A stretch of 64,000 nucleotides of DNA from Sipunculus nudus (Eukaryota > Annelida > Sipuncula > Golfingiida > Sipunculidae), in the NCBI GenBank assembly GCA_026874595.1, contig CM049309.1, positions 28,711,033 through 28,775,032 on the forward strand, given 5' to 3'. Shown one piece after another: positions 1 to 11,775 of this stretch (position 1 is its first letter; each line of letters starts with the position of its first letter). The notes beneath the pieces were generated by a model. The model was not told the DNA's origin and did not search any database. It worked only from the letters and a program-made list of their open reading frames with translations. The translations under genes were made by a program, and so were the position numbers.

Positions 1-293
1 GTACACACTAGACATAGCAAGAGTCTTATGACAATTATTAATATTACAGAAATCATAATGAGATCTTTTAATGAGATATTGTCTAAGATCTGATTTTTTA
101 TCATATTCAAATTTTTTTATTTAAGGTCTACAGGCCTAATGCGAACCTGTGCAAAGTTTGAGAGTATAAATGTAGGTTTATTTTTAAAATTTAACACTGA
201 TCCTTTTTAGTCCTGCATATCTACCTTAGTCATTATGATTTCAGCAAAATGGACATTTCGGACCTGCAAGTTTCAGACTAGGACATTTTAAAA
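1..293. other. AT-rich non-coding leader, possible repeat debris
   Basis: No gene or clear element boundary is visible here. The first bases (GTACACACTAGACA) recur near 45,648 inside an A-family copy, so this is probably the edge of a dispersed repeat. It ends where the 5' end of a B-family element begins. Confidence 0.4.
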
Positions 294-1625
294 CTAGAAT
301 ATGGGTAGTTGACAAGTGACTATGTGTACCCGCAGAAATCAGAGTGGGACGGGTGAAGTGAGGCATTGATTAAGTGGCAAGGGGAATAGAGTGAGGTGTG
401 TTGCATATTAGCATGGATGTCTGCAATGTAAACGTGAATGTAGGTGGTGCCACCTGTCATAAAATCAAGAAAATTGTCCAGGATGTGTCAACCTGCAAAA
501 TTTCAGGTGGATAAGTCAAACCACTGCTGAGATATGAGTGATTTTATCACAAGGCAGATGAACAGATGGACGGTGTTCATAAGTAGTTGCAGGTGGCGCC
601 ACCAGTTTTGCTTATGATAAAGAGCTATGTGAGATCTATACACAAGCAAAATTTTGGCCCACTATGAGTAATATTATCCCAAGGCAGATGAATAGATGGA
701 CGCTGTACAAAAATAGTTGCAGGTGGTGCCACCAGTTTTGCCTATGATGAAGAGCTATGTGAGATCTATACACATGCAAAATTTTGGCCCTATCGGTCAA
801 ACGGTTCCTGAGATATGAGCTTGGATGTGTGCAGAGTAAACATGAATGTAGGTGGCGCCACCAGTCATAAAATCGAGAAAACTGTCCAGGATGTATATAC
901 CTGCAAAATTTCAAATGGATAAGTCAAACCACTGCTGAGATATGAGTGTTATTATCCCAAGGCAGATGAATAGATGGATGCTGTGCATAATTGGTTGCAC
1001 GTGGCACCACCAATTTTGCCTATGATAAAGAGCTATGTGAGATCTATACACATGCAAAATTTTGGCCCAATCGGTCAAGCGGTTCCAAAGATATGAGCTT
1101 GGATGTCTGCAGAGTAAACATAAATGTAGGTGGCGCCACCTGTCAGAAATCAAGAAACCTGTCCAGGATGTATAAACCTGCAAAGTTTCAGGTGGATAAG
1201 TCAAACCACTGCTGAGATATGAGTGATTTTATCCCAAGGCAGATGAACAGATGGACGCTGTGCAAAAATGGTTCCAGGTGGCGCCACCATTTTTAGTGTA
1301 TGTTATAAAGCTATCGAAGGGCTACATTTGTGCAAAATTTTTAGCCTGATCGGTCAAACGGTTCTCGAGATATGTGGGTTTATGTGTGGAAACAGACGCA
1401 CAAATGGACGCTGGGCAGCGAGGAAAGGTCAGAGGTCAACCAAAAATGAGGGCGCAGCAGTTCACATGTGACCTGATAATAAACCCAATTCGCTTAAAAT
1501 ACAAACCAATTTTTTTCAAAAAGTTGAAAGATATAGTTCCAATAATCTGGGAAATCTGCATCATAACATTGTGTCTAGATGTCTAGACACTGTGTCTAGA
1601 CGTCTAGACACATAGTCTAGACACC
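294..1625 (+). mobile_element. B-family HINE-like element, copy 1 (3' end degenerate)
   Basis: It begins with AACTAGAATATGGGTAG, almost the same 5' end as the copy at 18,972. The body is a tandem array with a period near 278 bp, judged from GGTGGCGCCACC-type palindromes at 592, 722, 851, 1000, 1129 and 1277, two per period. Each unit carries a TATGATAAAGAGCTATGTGAG stretch and a short GACGCTGTGCAAAA segment. The tail (CACATGTGACC near 1,464) matches the other B copies. The terminal GTATCCGC hairpin of the other copies is missing, so the 3' end is decayed or replaced. It encodes no protein; the short frames across it are shadows of the repeat. Confidence 0.6.
1571..1623. repeat. GTCTAGAC palindrome cluster
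   Basis: Five TCTAGA cores occur within about 50 bp. Positions 1,591-1,612 are a perfect 22-bp palindrome with CTAGACGTCTAG at its centre. It could extrude as a cruciform or be a worn element end. Confidence 0.8.
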
Positions 1626-1915
1626 CCCGTAGAGCCAGGTCAGTTGCCATGGTGATGTCTGGAGCCCACCTGTTTGTACTGAGTGACCTCTTGACTTGGC
1701 TGCTGAAACTCAGTATGTTGTCAAATCTGTTTTCAAATACAGAAAGCCTTTTTCAATTGGCTACAATGTTTTTTTTAAAACTGTATTTACCCAATCTATT
1801 CTTATAAAACTGGCAGAACCCTACCATAGAATAATTCTTGTAAAGTTTAAACCAATCAGCTTAACAGTTTCATCATAAATCAGTGTATAAGCTAGAAGAG
1901 TTTAAAATTACATTT

Positions 1916-2443
1916 TCGCTTGTAAAAAACACATCAATGTGTGTGGTGCCACCAATACCTCAAAATCAGATATGACATATGTGACAAACATTGGTATAAA
2001 ATTTGGTGATTATAGCTCAAGCCGTTTCTGAGATTTTAATTTTAGTGTGCTTTTTTGGACAGATGACTAAGTTTAACCTCCTGTTACTCGGCTAAAAATC
2101 TCCGAACTGGAACCATTAGAACAAACTTGAGAGAGATTGTTCCAGGGATCATTTCTGTAAAATATTGGACACTTTGGCTGGACAGTTTCAGAGAAGAAGA
2201 TTTTTAAAGGTTTTTAAGCTTTTTCTCTATAAAATCTAAATTAATGCAGATACCCAATAATAAGCTCCAGGGCACCAAGTTTCACATGTGACTAATTCTT
2301 ACATGTAATTTGGAGCTGCTAGCTCGGACGATTTCTGACTTACAGCCATGGATGGCAGAAAGCCAGTCTTGGACGGTAGACAGCTGACAGCGGACGGCTG
2401 ACGGACGACGCTGCGCCATCCCATAAGCTCACAGGTTCGCTAA
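1916..2443 (+). mobile_element. E-family element, copy 1 (5' boundary unclear)
   Basis: The stretch from about 2,013 to 2,443 is a diverged copy of 48,431-48,832. Both contain CCGTTTCTGAGATTTTAAT, TTTTTTGGACAGATGACTAAG and the end block GACGAYGCTGCRCCAT...ATAAGCTCAC.GGTTCGCTAA. The GACGG-rich stretch just before the end and the terminal CTAA match the other families. Non-coding. Confidence 0.55.
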
Positions 2444-2789
2444 AAATGTATCCGAAAAAAATTTGAAGTATATCAGCTATGAAACCATTATATGTGTAAA
2501 AAATAACCCAAGGATAAGAATACCATATAGATTATACAAGGAGAAAACTAGAGATGGGCAAGTTTAATTTTATTAACTGAAATATAGGAACCAGTAATAT
2601 AAATATTGATTATTTACATAGTCTTGTGACAGCTGTTACAGCCACGTGTCTGAATGTCATAAGTGAAACATATTGACATCTTAAAACAGTACTTGTCTGA
2701 TTAAAATTTAAAAATTTTGACATTTTAACTTTTTTTAAATGTGAAATAAATTTAAATTAACAAGCTGAAACACTTGGAAAAGATCTGGG
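2444..2789. other. AT-rich stretch without recognised feature
   Basis: No gene or repeat boundary is supported. An AACTAGAGATGGG sequence at about 2,545 resembles the common 5' ends of the mobile families and could be the start of another, unrecognised one. Confidence 0.35.
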
Positions 2790-4651
2790 AATTTAGATTT
2801 ATATTATCAACTGCATCTTTGTCAATCATTAATTTCCTTCATATAATCCCTAACTGTATAAAACAATATAATTTAATAATTTTTTTTCATTATTAAAATT
2901 GAAAAGAAAAATACCATAGGTGACTCAATGGTGTTACTTTGAAAACATTTTCATCCATCCATACAAAATCCATAAAACATCAGTAACTGCAAGGTAATTT
3001 CCTGTTAGTGTTACTCATCAACTGTCAAATTCCTTTTCTTTTGATTATTTTTAAGTTGTTATTATAGACCTATAAAAATTTATTTATTCATTGTTATGCT
3101 GTTGGTCTAAACAACTAATAGATGAGCTGGGTTGTACACCTGGATTAGCTGTTGCCAGCAATAAGCTGCCCAGCTGCAAGTATATGCCCTATAAGGTCAA
3201 CTTGAGGACATACAGGTGACTGAAGAGGGGCTGGGTAGAGCCTGGGTCTGACATGGTGTCATAAAACTTTAATAAAAGCTACAGTTTTTGGCTAATTTCT
3301 TTCAACTTTCAAAACTAACAAGCTGAAATCCTTATTTCTGCATGATTTGAAAATTAAATCAACAGTGCTTACAGGAAACAAACATGCAATGATCAAAATT
3401 AGGCAAAATTTAAGGTAATGACTTTGTATTTATGCTAATAACTTGTAACTTTGAAAAATTCAGAACTAATTTTGGGTATATACACTGAATCTTGATTAAA
3501 TAATGTTATATCCCTTACATAAAAAAAAACTCTAGCTTTAGCAATTTTCATATTAAGGGAGTAAATATATTTCTTGTTTCCAAAGTCCATTTTGTTCAGG
3601 CCATAACTTAAAACAATTTCGCAATACTCACATCATTCCTGGCATGTGCATAGAGTATAAATAGAAGAACATGTATATTTTATATGATCACAGTCAGATC
3701 AGTGGTTTTGATATTAGGCAGTCTTGCAGTGTAACAATGGGTTTTTAATTGAAAATTAAAGTTTTTTCTTAACATCTCGAAGGAATGAAATTCTACTGAC
3801 CAAACTTTTGGTATGGTTGGGGGATTTTGGGGACATCTAATTGTATGCCAAATTTGGGAGCTGAGAGCTGGCCTGGGAAGCTGGGGAGCTGAGCTCTAGC
3901 AAACTACATAACATTTGCTTGATCTAAACAATACTTTACATTGTGCTTGAAAACTGGAATAAAATCAACAGTTTTTGATCAACTGGTTTCAAATTTCAGA
4001 TGTTTAGAGATGAAATGCTTATGGTAACATGCTGTGAAAATTAAATCCACAGCATTTACAGGAATAAAATGAGCCATGGTCAAATCTTGGCAAAATTTAA
4101 GTACTGATTTTATATTTATGCCAATAACCTATAATATTTTTAAAAATTCAGATCTTAAGTTGGGTATACAATTGAATCTTGACTAAATATATTTATATAC
4201 CTGAAAGAAAGTCTCTAGCTTCAGCAATTCTCAAGTTAAGGGAGTAAATATATTTTCCTGAATTTTTACAATTGCATTATATTTGGGCCAATTACTTCAA
4301 GAGTTTAATAAATATTAAACTAATTTCTCCTATGTACATAGGAAATATTTAGAGGATTAAATATATTAAATAGTCAATATCAGGTCAGTGGTTTTGATAT
4401 TAGGCAGTCTTGAAGTGTAACAATGGGTTTTTAATGGAAACGGAGGTTTTTCCTTAATAATTCGAAGGAACAAAGTCCTAGTGACTCAATTTTCGGTATG
4501 GTAGGAGATTTTGGGGACATCTAAAGGTATGCTGAATTTCAGATTCGTAGGTCCAACGGTTTCAAAACGTGCCAATTTAAAGAATGGACAGACAGCTGAC
4601 GGACAAAGGACCACGACTATAGCTCAGATGACTTATAGTCAGCTGAGCTAA
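2790..4651 (+). mobile_element. A-family long element, copy 1 (3' part)
   Basis: The whole stretch is a diverged copy of about 45,660-47,543, starting at TTATATTATCAACTGCATC and ending in the same terminal hairpin. That hairpin (4,621-4,649) pairs AGCTCAG and TGACT with AGTCA and CTGAGCT and is followed by CTAA at 4,648-4,651. Several diverged sub-repeats of the type GTGGTTTTGATATTAGGCAG lie inside. There is no open frame of useful length. Confidence 0.65.
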
Positions 4652-4992
4652 AAATAACACAATACTGACATAATTTCTTGTATGTATATAGGAAATATAT
4701 AGGGGAATATGTATATGAAATATGATCAAACACAGATCAATGGTTTTAAAATTAGGCAGCCCTGAAACAGAGGTTTTTCATTAATATCTCAAAGGAATGA
4801 AGTCCTAGTGACCCAATTTTCGGTAAGGGAGGAGATTTTGGGGACTGTATGCCGTATTTAAGATTTGTAGGTCCAACTAATTCAAAACGTGCTCTGTTAA
4901 AGGACGGACTAATGGCCTAATGGATACAAAATGTGCCCCGTCTGACTGTCTGGGTGCTTATATGACATCTTTTCTAATAGGTTGCAAAATAT

Positions 4993-5007
4993 AGGTCATG
5001 GTGACCT
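4993..5007. promoter_or_regulatory. ERE-like palindrome (AGGTCA IR3)
   Basis: AGGTCATGGTGACCT is a perfect inverted repeat of the nuclear-receptor half-site with a 3-base spacer. That is the consensus estrogen-response arrangement. Function is not shown. Confidence 0.5.
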
Positions 5008-5297
5008 AATTTCAGTTTTCAAAGGACAATTGCAAAGATCTTCTCAGAATGTTTCATTAGAAGATTCTAGGCCTAACAGATACAAAATGACTGACTGACT
5101 GTCTTAGACTAAGTGCTTATATGACTTCTTTTCCTATAGGTCGCAAAATATACATCATGGTGACCGCTTTTCAACTGACATTTGCCAGGACGTCTCAGAA
5201 TTTTACATAAGAAAATTCCTAACAAATACAATGTGAGCCCTGCCTGACTTTCTGACTGACTCAAAATCTTGTTATCAGCCTGTAGGTAACAAAATGT

Positions 5298-5312
5298 AGG
5301 TCACCATGACCT
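5298..5312. promoter_or_regulatory. ERE-like palindrome (AGGTCA IR3)
   Basis: AGGTCACCATGACCT is a perfect IR3 in the next unit of the same tandem repeat. Confidence 0.5.
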
Positions 5313-5517
5313 AATTTCAAGTTTCCAGGAAGATTTCCTTAGAACCTCCCAGGACGTTGTGTTAGAAGATTCTAGGCCTCACAGATAAGATTTGTCCCCA
5401 TCTAACATTCAGGGTGCTCATATGATATCTTTTTCCTATAGGTTGCAGAATATAGGTCACAGTGAATTAGTTTCAGGTTTCCAAGAACATGTTTTTGACC
5501 AGTAGGTCACAAAATAT

Positions 5518-5532
5518 AGGTCACCATGACCT
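5518..5532. promoter_or_regulatory. ERE-like palindrome (AGGTCA IR3)
   Basis: AGGTCACCATGACCT again, in a third unit. A half-decayed version lies at about 5,454. Confidence 0.5.
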
Positions 5533-5697
5533 AATTTTGGGTTATCAAGGAGATTTGCCAAGGACCTCCTTGGATGTACAGTGAGAAGTTTCTAGGTCTA
5601 ACGGTTACGATTTGTGCCCTGTTAACGCACGACAGCCTGACGGTCGCCAGACAAAGGGTAATGGCTATACCTCAGATGACTAACAGTCAGCTGAGCT

Positions 5698-5945
5698 AAA
5701 ATAGAAAAAAATTTCAAGATATTTATAAATAATGCAAAATCTATCATTTTAAAAGCCATTGTTAAAAAACTGCGACCTCTAGGTCATATTTTATTTTTGA
5801 CGAGAAATGGTGCAAGATTCTGTGGGACTTGCAATTATATCATACATAATTAATTAAATATTACCTAATGCAAAAAAAACAGACCTAATTAGCATTAAAA
5901 ATGGGAAAGTTATGGGGAAAAAATCAAATTTCATGATTTTTTTAA
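5698..5945. other. AT-rich spacer, remnant of D/F-type repeat
   Basis: Fragments such as TTTCAAGATATTTATAAATAATGCAAAAT and GACGAGAAATGGTGCAAGATT resemble the D-family units seen at 39-43 kb. No gene is visible. Confidence 0.4.
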
Positions 5946-6877
5946 CAAGTGACGAATGGATCATGGTGCTCAGCTGACTGACATGTTGACAATATGTCCT
6001 TGCACAGGCAACTAATTAAGATAATGTAGGTGGCATCATCGTTCATGCATATAAGCTTAAATTCATCAAGACCCATAAGCACATCAAATTTGATGACAAT
6101 CAAACCAGCCTTTCCTGAGGAATCTGGCAATTTGTGTGTATTTTGCATTATCTGGGGTGCTCAAACATACCCCAAAACTCTGAGAATATAGGTCACAGTG
6201 ACCCAATTTAAGATTTCTGGGGAGACCTTTTAAGGAACTCTCAGGATGTCAAGTTAGAATATTTTGGGTCCTATGGTTATGATTTGTGGCCTACTTTGGT
6301 ATCAAATTTTCAATTATTCTGGGGGCTGCTTGTAAACCCCATAGCTCACAGAATACGGGTAATAGAGACCTAATTTTATGTTTCCAAGGAGACTTTTCAT
6401 GGGCCTCCCAGCATGTCGAGATAAAAGATTCTAGGTCTAATCATGAAGATTGGTGCCCTGTTTACAGATGACCACACCTTTTAAGACTCAAAAAAAGAGA
6501 AAACTAGATGTGTCAGAACGACACGAATGCCCCCGCCTGGGGCAAATTAGAAACATTTGTTAAATTTTGTAAAATTTTTTAAGTTCAGGAGGTGTTGTAT
6601 GGTTAAAAGGGCAAAATGCAAACTCGATCTGTAACGGGTCATTATCAAGCAACACACCAAAAATCAGGCCAGTATTTGCAGGCATTGTGAAAAAAAGTCC
6701 ATACATGTGCATTTTTCATAAAAATTTCTGTCTTACATGAAATTTTCTATGTTCAGGATCTGTCATTTTGTCAAAAATAGGTTAACTGGGACAAAACGCG
6801 AACTTGATCTGTTAGTGGTCATTATGCGCCCACAGACCAAACATTAGGCCAGTATCTGTGAGCATTGCATTGCAAAA

Positions 6878-7427
6878 CTAGAATATTAGCAAAAGCTGAT
6901 AATCAGTTATAAATTTAAATTGGAGAGGTATGTACCATGTTTTATAACAATCCACCAAATGCTTCCTGAGAAATAAGCTCCTAAGTTTTTTTCTATACTT
7001 TTCTATACCTTGAAAAGTAGGTCAAGACCACCCATCTTTGAACTTGACCAAGATTTTGTAAATATGATGCAAAAGCACTGAGATAATGAAGTTCCTGTGT
7101 TGAATACTTTTGGAGATATCCTGCACAAAAGGCCAAAATTGAAAAATCTGAGATATAAGCTTCTGAGTGTTTTTCTATAATCAGCTCTCAAATGTAGAAA
7201 AATGGGTTAAGGTCACCCATCTTCGAACTTGACCGAGATTTTATCGATATACATCTTCACTGATGAAATAAAATTCCAACGGTGAATCCTTTTAGAGATA
7301 TCCTGCTCACGAGGTAAAAGTTAACAGACGCGGAACGGACGGACACCGGACAGACAGATGGACAGACAAATAGACGGACAGCTTGGGTGACAACAATAGC
7401 AAATCAGCCTATGAGCTGAGGGCTAAA
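6878..7427 (+). mobile_element. G-family element nested in C, copy 1
   Basis: It starts with CTAGAATATTAGCAAAAGCTGAT and ends with a GACA/GACGG microsatellite followed by the hairpin-like AGCAAATCAGCCTATGAGCTGAGGGCT and AAA. The 5' TTAGC..GCTGAT is inverted relative to the 3' ATCAGC..GGCTAA. The flanking C sequence (GCATTGC) is interrupted exactly at its edges. The copy at 56,830 is about 130 bp longer, so this one carries an internal deletion. Confidence 0.6.
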
Positions 7428-7729
7428 CTGGTCAATATCTGCATACACACCAAAAATCAGGCCAATATCTGCAGGCATTGCGAAAAAAAGTCTGTACATG
7501 TGTATTTGTCATGAAAATTTCTATTTTTCATGAAATTTTCTAAGTTTAGGAGCCATAAAACAGTCAAAAGTAGGTCAACCGGGACGAAACGCGAACTCGA
7601 TCTGTAACTGGTCATTATCTGCCCACAAAACCAAAAATCAGGTCTATAATCTGCAGGCATTGCGAAAAAAAAGTCCGTACAACTGTTTGATTTCAGAATG
7701 ACGGAATGTCATGGACATGGGTAAAACTA

Positions 7730-7760
7730 TATGCCCCGGCCACCTTGTGGCAGGGGCATA
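7730..7760 (+). repeat. C-family 3' terminal hairpin
   Basis: TATGCCCCGGCCAC, loop CTT, then GTGGCAGGGGCATA. The 14-bp stem has one mismatch and is followed by AAAA. Confidence 0.8.
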
Positions 7761-8037
7761 AAAAATTTTTAAAGATAGAAAAAATACAGGTGACACCACC
7801 AGTCTGCAGAAACTGATGAAACACTCCATGATCAATAAACATGCAGAGAATCATGGTGAAGTATGCATTAGTTATTCAGATACTTGTCAGAGCCTTGGTA
7901 TAAAATTTTCCATTATTCTCAGGGGTACTTCCGAGCCCCATTGCTAAAAGAATATGGGTAACAGAGACCTAATTTCAGGTTTCCAAGGAGATCTTTCATA
8001 GACCTATCTTAGTGTCAAGTAAGAAGGTCCAGCGGTT

Positions 8038-9351
8038 AAATTTTGGCCCAATTGGCCAAACGGTTCCCGAGATATGAGCTTGGATGTCTGCAGCGTAAAT
8101 GTAAATGTAGGTGGCGCTACCTGTCATAAAATCAAGAAAGCTATCCAAGATGTATAAAACCTGCAAAATTTAAGGCAGATTAGTCAAATCAGTGCAGAGA
8201 TTTGAGTGAATTTTTCCCACGGCAGACAAACACACAGACGCTGTGCAAAAATGGTTGCAGGTGGCGCCACCAGTTTTGTGTATGATAAAGAGCTATGTGA
8301 GATCTATACACATGCAAAATTTTGGCCCAATCAGTCAAATGGTTCCCAAGATATAAGCCGTGATGTCTGCAGCGTAAACATAAATCTAGGTGGCTCCACC
8401 TGCCACAAAATCCAGAAAGCTATCCAAGATGTATAAACCTGCAAAATTTTAGGCAGATAAGTCAAACCAGTGCAGAGATATGAGTGATTTTATCACTTGG
8501 CAGACAAACAGACAGACGCTGTGCAAAAATGGTTGCAGGTGGCACCACCAGTTTTGCGTATGATAAAGAGTTATGTGAGATCTATACACATGCAAAATTT
8601 TGGCCCAATCGGACAAACGGTTACCAAGAAATGAGCTTGGATGTCTGCAGCGTAAACGTGAATGTAGGTGGCTCTAGAAAGCTGTCCAGAATGTATACAC
8701 ATGCAAAATTTCAGGTGGATCAGTCCAACCACTGCTGAGATATGAGTGATTTTATCCCAAGGCAGATGAACAGATGGGTGCTGTGCATTAATGGTTGCAG
8801 GTGGCACCACCAGTTTTGCCTAAGATGAAGAGCTATGTGAGATCTATATACATGCAAAATTTTGGCCCAATCGGTCAAACAGTTCCCGAGATATGAGGTT
8901 GGATGTCTGCAGAGTAAGCATGAATGTAGATGGCGCCACCTGTCAGAAAATCGAGAAAGCTGTCCAGGATGCATAAACCCGTAAAATTTCCCAAGGCAGA
9001 TGAACAGATGGACACCATGCAAAATTGTTGCAGGTGGCGCCACCATTTTTTATGTATGTTATAAAGCTGTCCAAGACTACATTTGTGCAAAATTTTTTTC
9101 CAGATCAGTCAAACAGTTCCCGAGATATGTGGGTTAATATGTCATAACAGTCACACAAATGGACGCAGAGTGCAGAGGAAAGGTCAGAGGTCAAAACAAA
9201 ATCGGGGCGCAGAAGTTCACATGTGACCCAAACGTAATCCCGGGTTTCGTAAAATTCCGCCCAGCGGTTACGGCAGAGTTCTGCAGACACCTACGCGGCA
9301 GCGGCGGCGGCTGAAAACATAGTATCCGTAAAACTCTGTTTTGGCGGATAC
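8038..9351 (+). mobile_element. B-family element, copy 3 (5' truncated)
   Basis: It enters directly at AATTTTGGCCCAATTGG, in the middle of a B unit, joined to A sequence (GGTCCAGCGGTTA), so the 5' end is missing. The tandem period is 279 bp, from palindromes at 8,110, 8,260, 8,389 and 8,539. The tail has AAAGGTCAGAGGTCAAAACAAA and CACATGTGACCC, as in other B copies, and ends in a clean hairpin. Confidence 0.65.
9322..9351 (+). repeat. B-family 3' terminal hairpin
   Basis: GTATCCGTAAAAC, loop TCT, then GTTTTGGCGGATAC: a near-perfect 13-14 bp stem. The same hairpin ends the copy at 20,105-20,134. Confidence 0.8.
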
Positions 9352-9884
9352 AATGAGCATCCAATATGGGGACACAAAACCTATGCGGAAGATAGTGATA
9401 TGGAATTTTAATTAAACCTATGTTATTCCATGGAATTTTTTAACTGAATATTTTGAAAAAGGCCCTGGACATTGCAGTATTGCTGGACTATTAATATAAC
9501 CAACAACAACCATACATAGCCCCCTTCCCATGATGAACATTGGTTTACGGACACCTTTTAGGGAAACGGCACTTAGAGTGATGTCACTGTTGCACGTGAT
9601 GTAACGGAACACACTGGACAGATGGCTGCATGGTCACATGCAACAATTGCAAGTGGTAAAATATGCTATAAAACCCTATAAAACACTCATTGTGAGGTTA
9701 TTTACACTTGGATTTACACCAAAATTGAACTTATCAACACTTTCACAACACCAGCCTATAAGGTTATATGGTGAATTTCAATTACATCAGTATCACTGTC
9801 TCCAGAATTAGTCCAGACATACATACACACATGCACATACACACACAGAATCGAACTAAAACAATAACACTCACTTTGCCCAGG
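9352..9884. other. Apparently unique non-coding stretch
   Basis: No repeat family, gene or RNA is recognised. A CA-rich run (CACACATGCACATACACACA) is at about 9,827-9,846. Confidence 0.5.
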
Positions 9885-11612
9885 GTTAAAGGCGACTTTG
9901 AGGATAACGGTCAAACAGATGGACACACTGACAAAGTGACAGAAGATTGAAACCAGATGCCTTAATCAGGTTATGGAGAAGACTCAAAGGAAGAAAATAA
10001 GCTATAGCTTATGTAACTGAGGCTTTGGGTGTAGAGTTATGGCCAATACAATGGCATGTGTGTGAGAGTCATGTGCAGCGCCCACTAGTGGCCATATCCG
10101 GAAAATGAAAAATTTATTTCTAGATATTAGTGTAAGACATAAGATGTAATAGTTTCAAAAGGATTTCGTCAGAACCAGCAAGCAGGCGACTTTGAGGATA
10201 ACGGTCAAACAGATGGACACACTGACAAAGTGACAGAAGATTGAAACCAGATGCCTTAATCAGGTTATGGAGAAGACTCAAAGGAAGAAAATAAGCTATA
10301 GCTTATGTAACTGAGGCTTTGGGTGTAGAGTTATGGCCAATACAATGGCATGTGTGTGAGAGTCATGTGCAGCGCCCACTAGTGGCCATATCCGGAAAAT
10401 GAAAAATTTATTTCTAGATATTAGTGTAAGACATAAGATGTAATAGTTTCAAAAGGATTTCGTCAAAACTGTGGCCTACAGAATGCTATATGTGAGACGC
10501 AAGAGCCAACAAGCAGGCGAATTTGCGGCCAACTGACAAGCAGACGAAAAAACTGACAAAGTGACTCAAAATTGAGTCCAGATGACTTCTCCAGGTTATG
10601 GAGAAGACTCAAAGGAAGAAAAAAGCTACAGTTTATGTAACTGAGGTTTATAGTTTTGGAGATATTGCCAAAGCATGATATGTTGGGAGAGGTTCGAGTT
10701 CAGCCCCCCCTAGCGGCCATATCCGGAAAATGAAAAATTGGTTTCGAGATATAAGTGTAAGACTTCAGATGTAATAGTTTCAAAAGGATTCTTTCAAAAC
10801 TGTGGCCTGTAGAATGCTATATGTGAGACGCAAGGGCAAGCAGGCGAATTTGAGGACAACTAACAAACAGACAGTCACACTGACAAAGTGTCACAAAATT
10901 GTGACCAGATGACTACACTAGGTTATGGAGAAGACTCAGAGGAAGAAAATAAGCTATAGTTTATGTAATTGAGGCTTATAATTTTGGAGATATGGCCAAA
11001 ATATGATATGTTCGGGAGGTTCGCATCCAGCGCCCCCTAGCGGCCATATTCAAAAAGTGAAAAAACGATTTCGAGATACTAGTGTAGGACTTATAATATG
11101 TCAGTTTCAAAAAGATTCCTGCAATAATGTGGCCTTTGGCGCAAGATGAATGAAATCTGGAAATATCTCTATTCACGAGATATTTTACGAGATACTGCAA
11201 GACTTGTAATAAAATCTTATAGTACTAGTTGAATGCTACCTGATGCAAAAAACTAGATCACTCTAGCTTTAAAACTGACAAAGTTAGAAAAATAAGACCC
11301 CTTATTTTCGAATATTATGAATTTTCCCCCAAAACTTGTAACCATTGTTACGGCAAATTTGAGTCAGCTACACACCAGATGACAGGCCTTGGAATGACGA
11401 TTAAAATGAGCTATTGTTAAAGTAGATACGGCTAATAGTCACAAAGATATGAAGAAAAAATCGTTTTGGGAAGATTTGACGACCTTGAGCTTGACCTTTC
11501 ACCTATTTTAACCAAAAACAATAGGGCACCTAGAAATTATGTTTTTCATCATCCCTGAAAGTTTCAAGGTTATTGTAGCAAAATTGTGGCCAGGAGAGTG
11601 GTGACAAACAAA

Positions 11613-11775
11613 CTAGACGACCATAGGTCGAACGCTTGCCGGAATTCGGAAGTGAAACACAGACGGACAGACAGAACATATTGTCGGTTTTCTATTAATG
11701 GAATGACTCTCAGAGACATTGCTGAGAATATGTGGCCCGTAGAATGACATATGAGACAAAAGAACAGGCAAGCAG
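11613..11775 (+). mobile_element. D-family 5' end fragment
   Basis: AACTAGACGACCATAGGTCGAACGCTTGCCGG matches the D 5' end, including the CGACC/GGTCG hairpin. It is followed only by a short GACGGACAGACAGAA stretch before the F array resumes. Confidence 0.55.

Larger units (their letters stand above)
4656..5697 (+). mobile_element. A-family segment with ERE-bearing tandem units
   Basis: A second A-type 3' segment follows directly and ends in a slightly decayed terminal hairpin (5,671-5,697, CTCAG/TGACT paired with AGTCA/CTGAG, then CTAA). The interior holds about four diverged units near 160 bp, each starting near GTTGCAAAATATAGGTCA and ending near AAGATTCTAGGCCTAACRG. These units match 55,381-55,860. 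Most carry an inverted repeat of AGGTCA. Confidence 0.6.
6504..7763 (+). mobile_element. C-family HINE-like element, copy 1
   Basis: The 5' end is CTAGATGTGTCAGAACGACAC, containing a small GTGTC/GACAC hairpin, followed by GAATGCCCCCGCC. The 3' end is a hairpin at 7,730-7,760 (TATGCCCC...GGGGCATA, 14-bp stem with one mismatch). Its right arm is inverted relative to the 5' GAATGCCCCCGCC. The body consists of roughly 180-bp units (ATCTGTAACTGGTCATTATC...CAGGCATTGCGAAAAAAAG). A G element sits inside at 6,878-7,427. Confidence 0.65.
5946..8037 (+). mobile_element. A-family element, interrupted by C and G
   Basis: It opens with ACAAGTGACGAATGGATCATGGTGCTCAGCTGACTG, an A-type 5' end with the diagnostic GCTCAGCTGA. 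A-type tandem sequence runs to about 6,503, is interrupted by a C element (6,504-7,763), and resumes at the GATAGAAAAAATACAGGTG block near 7,774. In intact A arrays this is the sequence that follows the CTCAAAAATAGAGAAAA segment. At about 8,037 it passes abruptly into B-family sequence. An ERE-like core, GGTCACAGTGACC, is at 6,191-6,203. Confidence 0.6.
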
